Assembly (NCBI GenBank): GCA_963726105.1
Contig: CAVSBJ010000026.1
Span: forward strand, 186,001 to 250,000
Origin: Roseiarcus sp963726105
Lineage (GTDB): Bacteria; Pseudomonadota; Alphaproteobacteria; Rhizobiales; Beijerinckiaceae
Direction: 5' to 3'
Length of the DNA stretch: 64,000 bases
Part shown: one piece after another, positions 8,274 through 15,463 of the stretch
Layout: each line of letters starts with the position of its first letter
Numbering within the stretch: the first letter of the stretch is position 1
Translations under genes and position numbers: made by a program
Notes under the pieces: generated by a model
The model's database searches: none
Told to the model about the DNA's origin: nothing
What the model saw: only the letters and a program-made list of their open reading frames with translations

Positions 8274-9221
8274 TCAGGCTTTGGCGACTTTGGCCTCGAT
8301 CGCATCCCAGATCGCCACGGCGAGATCGGGTCCGCCGAGCTTCTTGATGGCGCGAATGCCGGTCGGCGAGGTGACGTTGATCTCGGTCAGATAGCCGTCG
8401 ATGACGTCGATGCCGACGAACAGAAGGCCCCGTCGCCTGAGTTCAGGCCCGATCGTCGAGCAGATCTGCCTTTCTTTCTCGGTCAGCTCGGTCCCTTTCG
8501 CGGATCCGCCGCGCACCATGTTGGAACGGATGTCGTCGCCCGTGGGCACCCGGTTGACGACGCCCTTCGCCTCGCCGTCGACGAGAATGATCCGCTTGTC
8601 GCCGCGCGAAACCGCGGGCAGGAATTTCTGGATCACCCACGGCTCGCGGAGGCTCGTCGTGAACAGGTCGAACAGCGAGCCGAAATTCGGATCCTGAACC
8701 GCGACCTTGAACACCGACGCGCCGCCGAAACCGTAAAGCGGCTTCATCACCACCTCGCCATGCTCGGCGCGGAACGCCTCGATCGCCGCCTTGTCGCGGG
8801 CGATCAGCGTCGGCGGCATGAGCTCCGGGAAATCCATGACGAACAGCTTTTCGGGCGAATCGCGGACGCCCCGGGGATCGTTGACGACCAGCGTCTTCGG
8901 GTGGATGCGCTCGAGAAGATGCGTTGTCGCGATATAGGCGAGGTCGAACGGCGGGTCCTGGCGCAAGAGCACCACCTCGACAGTCGAAAGATCGACCAGC
9001 TTCGCCTCGCCGACGCGCGCGTGATCGCCCTCGACATCCCTGACCGACAGCGGCTCGGCCATCACTTCAACGCGCGCGCCGTTCAGTCTCAGACGGTCGG
9101 GCGTGTAATGCAGGATGCGGTGGCCGCGCGCCTCAGCTTCGAGAAGAAGCGCGAAGGTCGAGTCTCCGGCGATGCGGATACGCTCGATCGGGTCCATCTG
9201 CACGGCGACGGTCAAGGTCAT
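8274..9221 (-). CDS. gshB: Glutathione synthase
   Basis: This 315-residue ATP-grasp enzyme joins gamma-glutamylcysteine and glycine to make glutathione. Family features are VAVQMDPIERI at the N-terminus (substrate domain), LRQDPPFDLAYI, the ATP-grasp loop KPLYGFGGASVFKV at about residue 155, and the C-terminal metal/ATP region LTEINVTSPTGIRAI. Length and motifs are complete. In related bacteria gshB lies directly after rsmI and yraN. Here the order is kept, but a toxin-antitoxin cassette separates yraN from gshB. Confidence 0.97.
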   Translation of the reverse strand: MTLTVAVQMDPIERIRIAGDSTFALLLEAEARGHRILHYTPDRLRLNGARVEVMAEPLSVRDVEGDHARVGEAKLVDLSTVEVVLLRQDPPFDLAYIATTHLLERIHPKTLVVNDPRGVRDSPEKLFVMDFPELMPPTLIARDKAAIEAFRAEHGEVVMKPLYGFGGASVFKVAVQDPNFGSLFDLFTTSLREPWVIQKFLPAVSRGDKRIILVDGEAKGVVNRVPTGDDIRSNMVRGGSAKGTELTEKERQICSTIGPELRRRGLLFVGIDVIDGYLTEINVTSPTGIRAIKKLGGPDLAVAIWDAIEAKVAKA

Positions 9222-9262
9222 GGGCGTCCGGTCGAAGGCCAGGGGCGGATTTCGGGAATCAA

Positions 9263-9360
9263 TCGATCTCGAGCCTATACGCGTCCGGCTCGTGACGGGG
9301 AAGCCGGCCGCGGGCGACGAAAACGGCGTCGCCCCGCAACGTCAGCCCCGCCGCCCATGG
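9263..9360 (-). repeat. Displaced copy of the yraN 3' end (left boundary of RES cassette)
   Basis: This stretch matches 10716-10813 at 93 of 98 positions (offset 1453). Read on the minus strand it encodes the last 33 residues of YraN, from PWAAGLTLRG to YRLEID, identically to the intact gene, then stops with TGA instead of TAG. Every nucleotide difference in those codons is a silent third-base change. It is not attached to the rest of yraN, so it is a severed gene end left beside gshB. Confidence 0.92.
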
Positions 9361-9404
9361 GGTTTGCGGAGCGCAATTGCTCTTGAAACTTATTTGACAG
9401 ATGG

Positions 9405-9422
9405 CATGTTTATAACGACATG
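9405..9422 (+). promoter_or_regulatory. Candidate operator/promoter of the RES toxin-antitoxin operon
   Basis: CATGT at 9405-9409 and ACATG at 9418-9422 form an inverted repeat with an eight-base A/T-rich centre containing TATAAC (9411-9416). A TTGACA lies at 9394-9399, but its spacing to TATAAC is only 11 bases, so the exact promoter elements are uncertain. The site ends 28 bases before the long antitoxin start. MbcA/Xre-type antitoxins usually repress their own operon, which fits an operator here. Confidence 0.4.
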
Positions 9423-9450
9423 TGTCGCAGGGCACACGTTGGAAATAGCG

Positions 9451-10188
9451 ATGGCCGAGAGACAGCACACCACCGGGAAAGCAAGGGAACGCTCCAAAGG
9501 CGTCAAGCGCGATGCAATCATGGAAAGGCACGGCCCCGAGCACACCAAGGCGATCGTCAGGAAAACAGGCCCCGCCCACGGTAAAACAAGCTCCGCCCAG
9601 GGGAAGATAGGCTCCGCCCACGGTCGTACGAGACATATAGCGGAGGCCGGCGAAACCCTCAGGCGCGGCATCGGGGCCAGCATTATGACCAACGATACCA
9701 TGGAAAAGTTCAAGAAGGACGCGGATGAGGCCACGGCTGACTTTGACAGCAGTCTGCAAGATATCTCAGACTTGCTTGGTGGAAAACAAATCTTAGGGTC
9801 CGCGCTGAACACAGAACTGGACGCCCATGAGCTGCTGCATCAAGGCATGCCGCGAGCAGCCTTGAGGAGCCTCATCGACAAAATCCGGCTGATCACGACC
9901 GACGAGGCCTTCGAGGCGCTGGGGGTGAGTCTTCGAACCCTTCAGCGCCACAAGTCCGAGCCAAACGCGCTCCTAGACGTGCAGCAAAGCGGGCGCGCGT
10001 GGAAGTTCGCTGAGATTCTGGCCAAGGCGACCCGCGTGCTCGGCTCGCAAGATGAGGCGGAACAGTGGCTCAGACGCCCGGCGATCGGGCTTGATCAGGA
10101 GCGCCCAATCGATCTTCTGACGACGCCGGCTGGCGTCAAGTTGGTCGAGGATTACCTCGGACGGCTTGAGTACGACGGCTATACATGA
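9451..10188 (+). CDS. Antitoxin, Xre/MbcA/ParS-like with DUF2384 toxin-binding domain
   Basis: The protein is 245 residues from this ATG, or 167 from the ATG at 9685, which also has a GGGG eight bases upstream. The long start was chosen because it lies just behind the candidate promoter/operator and has GGAA at a suitable distance. The short form has the more usual family length. The core contains a helix-turn-helix (ITTDEAFEALGVSLRTLQRHKS) and then a DUF2384-type end (ATRVLGSQDEAEQWLRRPAIGLD, DLLTTPAGVKLVEDYLGRLEYD). It should neutralise the RES toxin encoded four bases overlapping downstream and bind its own promoter. The N-terminal extension holds three 7-residue repeats of the form K-T/I-G/S-P/S-A-H/Q-G. 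Confidence 0.85.
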   Translation: MAERQHTTGKARERSKGVKRDAIMERHGPEHTKAIVRKTGPAHGKTSSAQGKIGSAHGRTRHIAEAGETLRRGIGASIMTNDTMEKFKKDADEATADFDSSLQDISDLLGGKQILGSALNTELDAHELLHQGMPRAALRSLIDKIRLITTDEAFEALGVSLRTLQRHKSEPNALLDVQQSGRAWKFAEILAKATRVLGSQDEAEQWLRRPAIGLDQERPIDLLTTPAGVKLVEDYLGRLEYDGYT

Positions 10189-10691
10189 CGCCGCTTCCGG
10201 CGGCGCTCGGCGGCGGCGCCGGGCTTGTCATCTGGCGCCTCGACCAGAAGATCCATGCGGCGACTTGGGACAACGGCGGAGGGGCGTTTCGCATCGGTTT
10301 CCGTTGGAATAGCAAGGGCGTCCGTACCGTCTACTGCTCGCTTGACCCTGCGACTGCGATCCTAGAGGTCGCCGTCCATAAGGGTTTCAAGGTTCTCGAC
10401 ACTGTGCCCTATATGATCACAGCGGCCAGCATTCTTGATGCGGCCGAGGTTCACATCGTCCGACGTGGCGACGTGCCGAACCCCAATTGGCTGCGGCCAG
10501 GGATTCCGAGCGCTGGGCAACAGGCGTTTGGCGACGACCTTCTTCGTCGCCATCGCTTCGTGGCGATTCCGAGCGCGGTTTCCACACACAGTTGGAACCT
10601 GATTTTCGATCCGATCAAGGCCGCAGGTTTCTATGGCGTCGAGTTTCAGGAGCCATTCGCGCTCGATACGAGATTGCATCCCCCGACCTAG
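10185..10691 (+). CDS. RES-domain toxin (NAD+-degrading family)
   Basis: This 168-residue RES protein starts in an ATGA overlap with the antitoxin gene, so the two are translationally coupled. The RES residues appear in order: an Arg in VIWRLD, the block VRTVYCSLDPATAILEVAVH (Tyr-x-Ser and Glu) and the later Ser in AVSTHSWNLIFDP. Characterised RES toxins (MbcT and relatives) consume NAD+ by phosphorolysis or hydrolysis and stop growth until the antitoxin binds. No truncation is seen. It is the second gene of the cassette bounded by yraN-derived repeats. Confidence 0.9.
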   Translation: MTPLPAALGGGAGLVIWRLDQKIHAATWDNGGGAFRIGFRWNSKGVRTVYCSLDPATAILEVAVHKGFKVLDTVPYMITAASILDAAEVHIVRRGDVPNPNWLRPGIPSAGQQAFGDDLLRRHRFVAIPSAVSTHSWNLIFDPIKAAGFYGVEFQEPFALDTRLHPPT

Positions 10692-10711
10692 GATGCAATC
10701 GCCTGGCGGCG

Positions 10712-11101
10712 CTAGTCGATCTCGAGCCTATACGCGTCGGGCTCGTGGCGGGGAAGGCGGCCGCGGGCGACGAAGACGGCGTCGCCCCGCAACGTCAGGC
10801 CCGCCGCCCATGGATTGCGCGTGAGCCACACGCGCGCGGCGCGAGCAATTCGCCGCCGCTTCGTGGCGCTGATCGCGATCGCGGCGACTTCGAGATCGGC
10901 CCGCGCTTTCACTTCGACAAAGGCGATCGAGCGGCCGCGTCTCGCGACGAGGTCGATTTCGCCTCCCGACACGACGAACCGCCGCGCCAGGATGGTGTAG
11001 CCCTTGAGGCACAAGAGCAGCGCCGCGATCGATTCCGCTTTGAGGCCGTAGAGATGCGCGCCGCGCCGGCGCTCGGTCCGCTTCTCGGCGCTCGTTCTCA
11101 C
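10712..11101 (-). CDS. yraN: YraN family protein (UPF0102, endonuclease-like)
   Basis: The 129-residue protein has the UPF0102 signature GGEIDLVARRGRSIAFVEVKAR at about residues 45-68, in which E, D and E-x-K form a PD-(D/E)XK nuclease-like site. N-terminal GLKAESIAALLLCLKGYTILARRF fits the helical start of the family. Family members are assumed to act on DNA or in recombination, but the role is not settled. The gene starts in a four-base overlap with the rsmI stop. Its final 33 codons are repeated at 9263-9360, so the present gene end may have been supplied by the inserted cassette. Confidence 0.93.
   Translation of the reverse strand: MRTSAEKRTERRRGAHLYGLKAESIAALLLCLKGYTILARRFVVSGGEIDLVARRGRSIAFVEVKARADLEVAAIAISATKRRRIARAARVWLTRNPWAAGLTLRGDAVFVARGRLPRHEPDAYRLEID
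10716..10813 (-). repeat. yraN 3' end copy within intact yraN (right boundary of RES cassette)
   Basis: This is the partner of the repeat at 9263-9360 (93/98 identical) and forms the last codons of the intact yraN gene. Upstream of the repeat (minus-strand sense) the two copies diverge immediately, which marks the recombination boundary near CCATGG at 10808-10813. Confidence 0.92.
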
Positions 11102-12030
11102 CGCTGGGCGCCGGCAATCGCCAGAGCGCGCGCATAGACCTGCCGTCTCGGCAGTCCATGCTTGGCGGCGATCGCCGCGGCGGCGTCCTTGACTGAAAGA
11201 GTCGCGAGCTGCTCGGCGATTTCCCGGTCGAGCGCGGCCTCTGAAACCGCCGGGCGCGCTTCCACAGGCCCAACGACGATGACGATCTCGCCCCTGGGCG
11301 CCCCGCCCGCTTCATAGTCGGCGGCGAGCTTATCGAGCGCGCCGCGCCTCACCTCCTCGTGCAGCTTGGTCAGTTCACGCGCGACCGCCGCGGGCCGGGG
11401 TCCCAGCTCGAGCGCAAGGTCGGCTAGCGTCTCGGCGAGCCGCCCCGCGGCCTCATAGAAGATGAGCGAGCCGGGCACCGCGGCGAGCGCGTTGATCCGC
11501 TCACGCCGCGCCGACGACCGGGGCGGGAGGAATCCCTCGAAATAGAAACGGTCGGTCGGCAGGCCGGCGACGCAGAGCGCGGCGAGCGCTGCGGACGCGC
11601 CCGGCGCCGCGGTTACGGTAAAGCCCTGCTCGATCGCCTCCGACACCAGCTTATAGCCGGGGTCGGAAATGAGCGGCGTCCCGGCGTCGGAGATCAGGGC
11701 CAGCGCCTGCCCCTCGGAAATGCGTCGGAGCGCGCGCGGGCGAGCCTCGGCGGCGTTGTGCTCATGATAAGCGGAGAGCGGGCGCTCAATGCCGTAGCGG
11801 GCGAGCAGCGTGCGCGATGTGCGGGTGTCCTCGGCCAGGATCGCATCGGCGCCGGCCAGGATCGCCAGAGCCCGCAGCGTCACGTCGGCGAGGTTGCCAA
11901 TCGGCGTCGCCACGACGTAAAGACCGGGATCGAGCGTCGCCGCCGGCAAAGTCGCGTCGCCGATGTGAAAGGTTCGGCTCGGGCGAACAGTGTTGAGGCT
12001 GTCCGACTGGGGAGCTTTTGCCGCGGTCAT
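11098..12030 (-). CDS. rsmI: 16S rRNA (cytidine(1402)-2'-O)-methyltransferase RsmI
   Basis: RsmI 2'-O-methylates C1402 of 16S rRNA in the decoding centre. The 310-residue tetrapyrrole-methylase-fold protein has GLYVVATPIGNLADVTLRA at about residues 37-55, ILAEDTRTSRTLL, the loop ALISDAGTPLISDPGYKLV, and PGASAALAALCVAGLPTDRFYFEGFLP split over the central region. The C-terminal helical domain (about 265-305) is present. A 30-residue N-terminal extension precedes the family start, which is common in alphaproteobacteria. It is the first gene of rsmI-yraN and diverges from the LpoA-like lipoprotein gene. Confidence 0.95.
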   Translation of the reverse strand: MTAAKAPQSDSLNTVRPSRTFHIGDATLPAATLDPGLYVVATPIGNLADVTLRALAILAGADAILAEDTRTSRTLLARYGIERPLSAYHEHNAAEARPRALRRISEGQALALISDAGTPLISDPGYKLVSEAIEQGFTVTAAPGASAALAALCVAGLPTDRFYFEGFLPPRSSARRERINALAAVPGSLIFYEAAGRLAETLADLALELGPRPAAVARELTKLHEEVRRGALDKLAADYEAGGAPRGEIVIVVGPVEARPAVSEAALDREIAEQLATLSVKDAAAAIAAKHGLPRRQVYARALAIAGAQR

Positions 12031-12208
12031 TGCGCTTCAATCCGCCAATCATCTGGCCGGCTCGACGATCGACGCATAGCCAAGCGCAGGTGAAAATGCC
12101 ACAATTTCCGTCGACAGCCAGCGAATGGCGGCCATCGCGCGCTGACATTTCGACCGTGACGGCGCGACGCGTTTGCCGGCGCGAGCGTTGCTCAGACGAG
12201 AGGTGGGT

Positions 12209-13408
12209 ATGAAGTTTGCCGCGGAGCAGCCGGCAGCTGGGCGAGGCCTGACCAGGCGCGCCGTGCTTGGCGGCGGGATGGCGTTGACGCTCGCGGGCTG
12301 CAATTCGGCCGGCGTCGAGATGCCAGGCGAAGCTGGCGGGGCGGCGCCGGCCCAGCCGGCCAGCGGACCGCCCGTCGGCGAGACGCTGGGGACCGGCCCG
12401 GTTCGGGTCGGCATGATCCTGCCCCTGACCCAAAACGGGGCCCCAGGCTCGATCGGCGTGTCGATGCGGAACGCGGCCCAGCTCGCGATCAGCGATTCCG
12501 GCTCGACCTCCATCACGCTCATGATCCAGGACGACCATTCTAGCGCCGACGCCGCCGCACAGGCGGCTCAATCGGCGCTTGGGGCCGGAGCGCAACTCAT
12601 CCTGGGCCCCGTGTTCGCCAACGACGTGCGGTCGGCGTCGGCGGCGGCCAAATCGGCGGGACGGCCGATGATCGCGTTCTCGACCGACGTCACCGTCGCG
12701 GCCCCGGGCGTCTATCTCCTCTCCTTCCTGATCCAGGGCTACGTCGACCGGATTCTCCAATACGCCGTCTCGACCGGCAAGAAGTCGTTCGGAATCATGG
12801 CCCCCCAAAACGACTACGGCAATGTCGCCGCCCAGCAATTCCAGGAGATGGCGGGGAACGTCAATGCGCAAGTGGTGGTGACCGCCCGCTATTCAACCGG
12901 GCAGATCGCAACCGCGGCTCAGCAGGTGTCGGCGGTCCAGGGTCAAATCGACGCGTTGTTCATTCCCGAGCAGGCGGACGCCATGCCGGCGGTCGCGAGC
13001 GCGCTCGGGTCGGCCAACGTCAAGACCCAGTTTTTGGGCTCCGGCGTCTGGAACGACCCGCGGGTGCTCAAATTGCCGCAGATGCAGGGGGCGTGGTTCT
13101 CGGCCCCCGACAATTCGGGCTTCGACGCCTTCGCCCAGCGCTACAAGGCCAAGTTCAACAGCGATCCCGCGCGCCTTGCGACGCTCGCCTATGACGCGGT
13201 GACGCTGGCCGCGGCGCTCGCCCGCAATGGCGGACCGGACCCTTTCAGCCAGGCGGCGCTGACCAACATCTCGGGCTTCAACGGCGCGGACGGGGTGTTC
13301 CGCTTCCGCGCCGACGGAACCAACGACCGGGGCCTCGCGGTCATGGAGATTGCGGACGATTCCGCCAAGGTGATCAGCCCCGCGCCGCGCAGCTTTGCCG
13401 CGGGGTAA
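12209..13408 (+). CDS. Penicillin-binding protein activator (LpoA-like lipoprotein)
   Basis: The 399-residue lipoprotein starts at an ATG preceded by GAGAGGTGGG. An earlier in-frame Met at 12173 lacks a signal. Its N-terminus (LTRRAVLGGGMALTLAGC) has twin Arg and a lipobox with the acylated Cys near residue 30. The body is a periplasmic-binding-protein type I fold (VRVGMILPLTQNG, LILGPVFANDVRSA, KKSFGIMAPQNDYG). In alphaproteobacteria this gene is typically divergent from rsmI and annotated as penicillin-binding protein activator. A direct role in peptidoglycan synthesis is inferred from LpoA. Its last codons and stop are duplicated at 14072-14115. Confidence 0.9.
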   Translation: MKFAAEQPAAGRGLTRRAVLGGGMALTLAGCNSAGVEMPGEAGGAAPAQPASGPPVGETLGTGPVRVGMILPLTQNGAPGSIGVSMRNAAQLAISDSGSTSITLMIQDDHSSADAAAQAAQSALGAGAQLILGPVFANDVRSASAAAKSAGRPMIAFSTDVTVAAPGVYLLSFLIQGYVDRILQYAVSTGKKSFGIMAPQNDYGNVAAQQFQEMAGNVNAQVVVTARYSTGQIATAAQQVSAVQGQIDALFIPEQADAMPAVASALGSANVKTQFLGSGVWNDPRVLKLPQMQGAWFSAPDNSGFDAFAQRYKAKFNSDPARLATLAYDAVTLAAALARNGGPDPFSQAALTNISGFNGADGVFRFRADGTNDRGLAVMEIADDSAKVISPAPRSFAAG

Positions 13409-13418
13409 GCGGCGGCCC
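13375..13418 (+). repeat. Left direct repeat of DUF5615/DUF433 cassette (3' end of LpoA-like gene)
   Basis: This 44-base segment covers the last ten codons and TAA of the LpoA-like gene plus ten more bases, and is identical to 14072-14115. Within it, CCCCGCG (13378-13384) pairs with CGCGGGG (13399-13405), so each repeat can fold into a hairpin around the gene end. Confidence 0.95.
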
Positions 13419-13458
13419 CGTCTCTTCTCTTCCAGAAGGCGCGCTCGCCAAGCGAACC

Positions 13459-13776
13459 TCAGACTATGATATGAGCGGCCCCCCGCGGCGCCGTTTCAAT
13501 AGCCGCCAGCAGGCTCGGGACGAGCGGCTTGAGGTCGGAAAGCCGGTTTGTCTTGGCGTGCAGCACCAACACTGAAATCGGCAGGGACGTTAGGTTCTGC
13601 TGAAAGGACAGGTTTCTGTCCACTGTGACGAACACGTCGAACTTGCCTGTGGCGAGCGCCAATAGTTCTCGGTCCGAGACCGCCGTCCAGCCCATCTGAC
13701 TGGCCGTGCGCACATCGTGCCCGACGAGATCGCGGGCGAGCCGCCGGTCAATGCATTCATCAAGCAGGACCTTCAC
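13459..13776 (-). CDS. DUF5615 PIN-like toxin
   Basis: This 105-residue PIN-like protein has MKVLLDECIDRRLARDLVGHDV at the start, where the first acidic residues of the PIN fold are expected (LLDECID). It continues with WTAVSDRELLALA and FDVFVTVDRNLSFQQNL, the third acidic cluster (T-V-D-R-N). DUF5615 proteins are predicted ribonuclease toxins paired with DUF433 antitoxins. The start codon overlaps the antitoxin stop by four bases (antitoxin first), so translation is coupled. All expected acidic residues are present and no truncation is seen. Confidence 0.9.
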   Translation of the reverse strand: MKVLLDECIDRRLARDLVGHDVRTASQMGWTAVSDRELLALATGKFDVFVTVDRNLSFQQNLTSLPISVLVLHAKTNRLSDLKPLVPSLLAAIETAPRGAAHIIV

Positions 13777-13985
13777 GAGGCCGCTGCGATCACTCGATCC
13801 CTAGCCTCTTCCAGAAAAGCGATAACCCTCTCCCGCGTCACCGTCGGAAAGCCTTCGAGGAAATCGTCAATGGATTCGCCCGCCTCGAGGTAGTCGAGCA
13901 GCGTCTGCACAGGAACTCTCGTCCCGTGAAAGACGGCAGCCCCGCCCATCACTTCAGGATTTCGCGACACGACAGGCTGCTTCAT
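13773..13985 (-). CDS. DUF433 antitoxin
   Basis: The 70-residue protein matches the DUF433 pattern: RNPEVMGGAAVFHGTRVPVQTLLDYLEAGESIDDFLEGFPTV split over residues 8-50, then a C-terminal helix (RERVIAFLEEARDRVI). Here GGAAVFHGTRVPV replaces the usual GKPCIRGTRIPV. This family forms a winged-helix antitoxin that pairs with DUF5615 toxins, encoded directly downstream with a four-base overlap. It is the first gene of the small cassette between the 44-base repeats. Confidence 0.9.
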   Translation of the reverse strand: MKQPVVSRNPEVMGGAAVFHGTRVPVQTLLDYLEAGESIDDFLEGFPTVTRERVIAFLEEARDRVIAAAS

Positions 13986-14071
13986 CGCCTAAGATTACAC
14001 CTCCGCGATGTCGACAAGCAACGATGGCAGACCAACTCCGGGCGCCTCGCGTGACGCTCTGGCGCAATTCC

Positions 14072-14115
14072 AGCCCCGCGCCGCGCAGCTTTGCCGCGGG
14101 GTAAGCGGCGGCCCT
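14072..14115 (+). repeat. Right direct repeat of DUF5615/DUF433 cassette
   Basis: This is a perfect copy of 13375-13418, including the TAA stop of the LpoA-like gene, although no coding sequence for that protein precedes it here. It lies 7 bases before the 3' end of the MFS gene and is presumably the severed original gene end or a copy carried by the insert. Confidence 0.95.
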
Positions 14116-14122
14116 CGCCGCC

Positions 14123-15463
14123 TCAGTGAAAATCCACGTCCTTCGTTTCCGGACCCATCGCCGCTCCGATCGTGCCGATGATCGCGCCGACCGCCAGCAG
14201 GAAGACCGGCGTGAGCTCGAACGGCATCACCGCGCCCAGCCAGTTCATGTAGAAAGCGTAGAAGGACGGGATGATCACCGAGAGGCTGAAGCCAACTCCG
14301 AATCCGGTCGCGCGGACATCGGTGACGAAGCGCTCGTTGATGTAGGTGACGATCACGCCCCAGGGCGAAGTGACCAGGATCGAGAGCACGCAGACGAGCG
14401 CCATGATCGTGGCCAGAGAGAGGTCCGGAGTGCGGATGAGCGTGTAGAGGATCGCGGAGCCGACGACCGCGATCAGAGGGCCGACGACAATGAAGAACGT
14501 GCGCCGGCCGATCCGCTGCCCGATCATGCCCGAAGCGATGTAGCTGAAGAAAAGCGCCCCGTAGCTGATCAGAAGCGTCGACGTCAGCGCATATTTCGAC
14601 AGCTTGAGCATATGCAGCAAGAGCGTGGTCGGAATGAAAATGGTGATGATGTTCTGCGTCAGCCAAAATCCGGTCATCATGACCAGCACCTGCAAGAGAT
14701 TGCGCCCGCTCGGGCCGGAGATGAGGTCGCTGAGCGGCGTCTTTTCCCGTTTGCCTTCGACGTCGGTCTCCCAGATCTCGGATTCCGAGACCATGAACAC
14801 GTAATAGATGACGAGGACGCCGGCGAGCAGCGCTCCGATCACGAACGGAATGCGCCAGCCCCACTGGGCGTAGGCCGAGTCCGCGCCCGCCAGCGGGAAG
14901 ATCGCGAACATGAGCATCGCGACCAGCGTGATGGCGATGTAGGCGGCGGGAAAGGCGGAGAGGATAAGCCCGCCGGTGAAGCCGCGCTGTTCCTTCTTCG
15001 AATATTCGATCGCCAGCGGATGAGCGCCGGTATAGCCGCCGCCGAGGCAAATGCCGTCGAGAAAGCGCAGGATTACGAGGATCCAATAGGAGGCGATGCC
15101 AATGTGGGCGTAGCCGGGAATGAGCGCGATCAGGAACGTGATGATTCCAAAGCCCGCGACCGACGTGATGGACGCCATGCGGCGCCCGAGGCGGTCGGCC
15201 ACGACGCCAAACGCGAGCGCCCCGATCGGGCGCCCGAGCAGAGTCGTGATGAACACGAGGGAAGCGAAGATCGCCTGTTTGCCGGGATCGAGCCGCGCCG
15301 GCTGGAAATAGAAAAGGACGGGAGACAGCACCACCGTCGGCAGATAGATATCGAACATGTCGATGAATTCGGAGAAGACGGCGCCGCTGATGGCTCTGCG
15401 CCGCTTCTCCTGACGGTCCGCGGCTTCGGCGACGAATCCCGAGGATAGCGTGGCCGTCTGCAT
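14123..15463 (-). CDS. MFS transporter, metabolite:H+ symporter-like
   Basis: This 446-residue protein has about 12 transmembrane helices. The MFS loop 2-3 motif is seen as GVVADRLGRRMA at about residues 80-92, and GRPIGALAFG precedes it, as in the metabolite:H+ symporter and sugar-porter-like groups. The internal ILRFLDGICLGGGYTGAHPLAIEY matches the helix-5 region of that group. The start at 15463 (MQTATLSS) was chosen because GGGAG lies eight bases upstream. An ATG at 15478 is also open. The substrate is unknown, but organic acids are typical. The gene stands alone on its strand. Confidence 0.88.
   Translation of the reverse strand: MQTATLSSGFVAEAADRQEKRRRAISGAVFSEFIDMFDIYLPTVVLSPVLFYFQPARLDPGKQAIFASLVFITTLLGRPIGALAFGVVADRLGRRMASITSVAGFGIITFLIALIPGYAHIGIASYWILVILRFLDGICLGGGYTGAHPLAIEYSKKEQRGFTGGLILSAFPAAYIAITLVAMLMFAIFPLAGADSAYAQWGWRIPFVIGALLAGVLVIYYVFMVSESEIWETDVEGKREKTPLSDLISGPSGRNLLQVLVMMTGFWLTQNIITIFIPTTLLLHMLKLSKYALTSTLLISYGALFFSYIASGMIGQRIGRRTFFIVVGPLIAVVGSAILYTLIRTPDLSLATIMALVCVLSILVTSPWGVIVTYINERFVTDVRATGFGVGFSLSVIIPSFYAFYMNWLGAVMPFELTPVFLLAVGAIIGTIGAAMGPETKDVDFH

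Larger units (their letters stand above)
9361..10715 (+). mobile_element. Toxin-antitoxin cassette inserted at the yraN 3' end
   Basis: About 1.36 kb lies between the two copies of the yraN 3' end. It holds only a DUF2384-type antitoxin gene, a RES-domain toxin gene and a lower-GC promoter region (9361-9450). No integrase, transposase or terminal inverted repeat is visible. The orientation is opposite to the surrounding rsmI-yraN-gshB genes. The direct repeats and the interrupted conserved gene order support acquisition as a unit. The mechanism is unknown. Confidence 0.75.
13419..14071 (-). mobile_element. Toxin-antitoxin cassette inserted at the 3' end of the LpoA-like gene
   Basis: The 653 bases between the two 44-base repeats contain only a DUF433 antitoxin gene and a DUF5615 PIN-like toxin gene, both on the minus strand, with short flanks. 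No recombinase is present. The MFS gene ends seven bases beyond the right repeat, so the cassette fills the whole intergenic space. It shares its arrangement with the RES cassette 3 kb upstream. Confidence 0.75.

Noticed and set aside
9568..9626. Three 21-base tandem units considered as a small CRISPR-like or satellite repeat
   Set aside because: They are imperfect, have no spacers and fit a coding heptapeptide repeat in the antitoxin frame.
14126..15448. 440-residue plus-strand open frame opposite the MFS gene
   Set aside because: It is rich in Arg, Asp and His, as expected from reversed membrane-protein codons, with no start signal or family motif.
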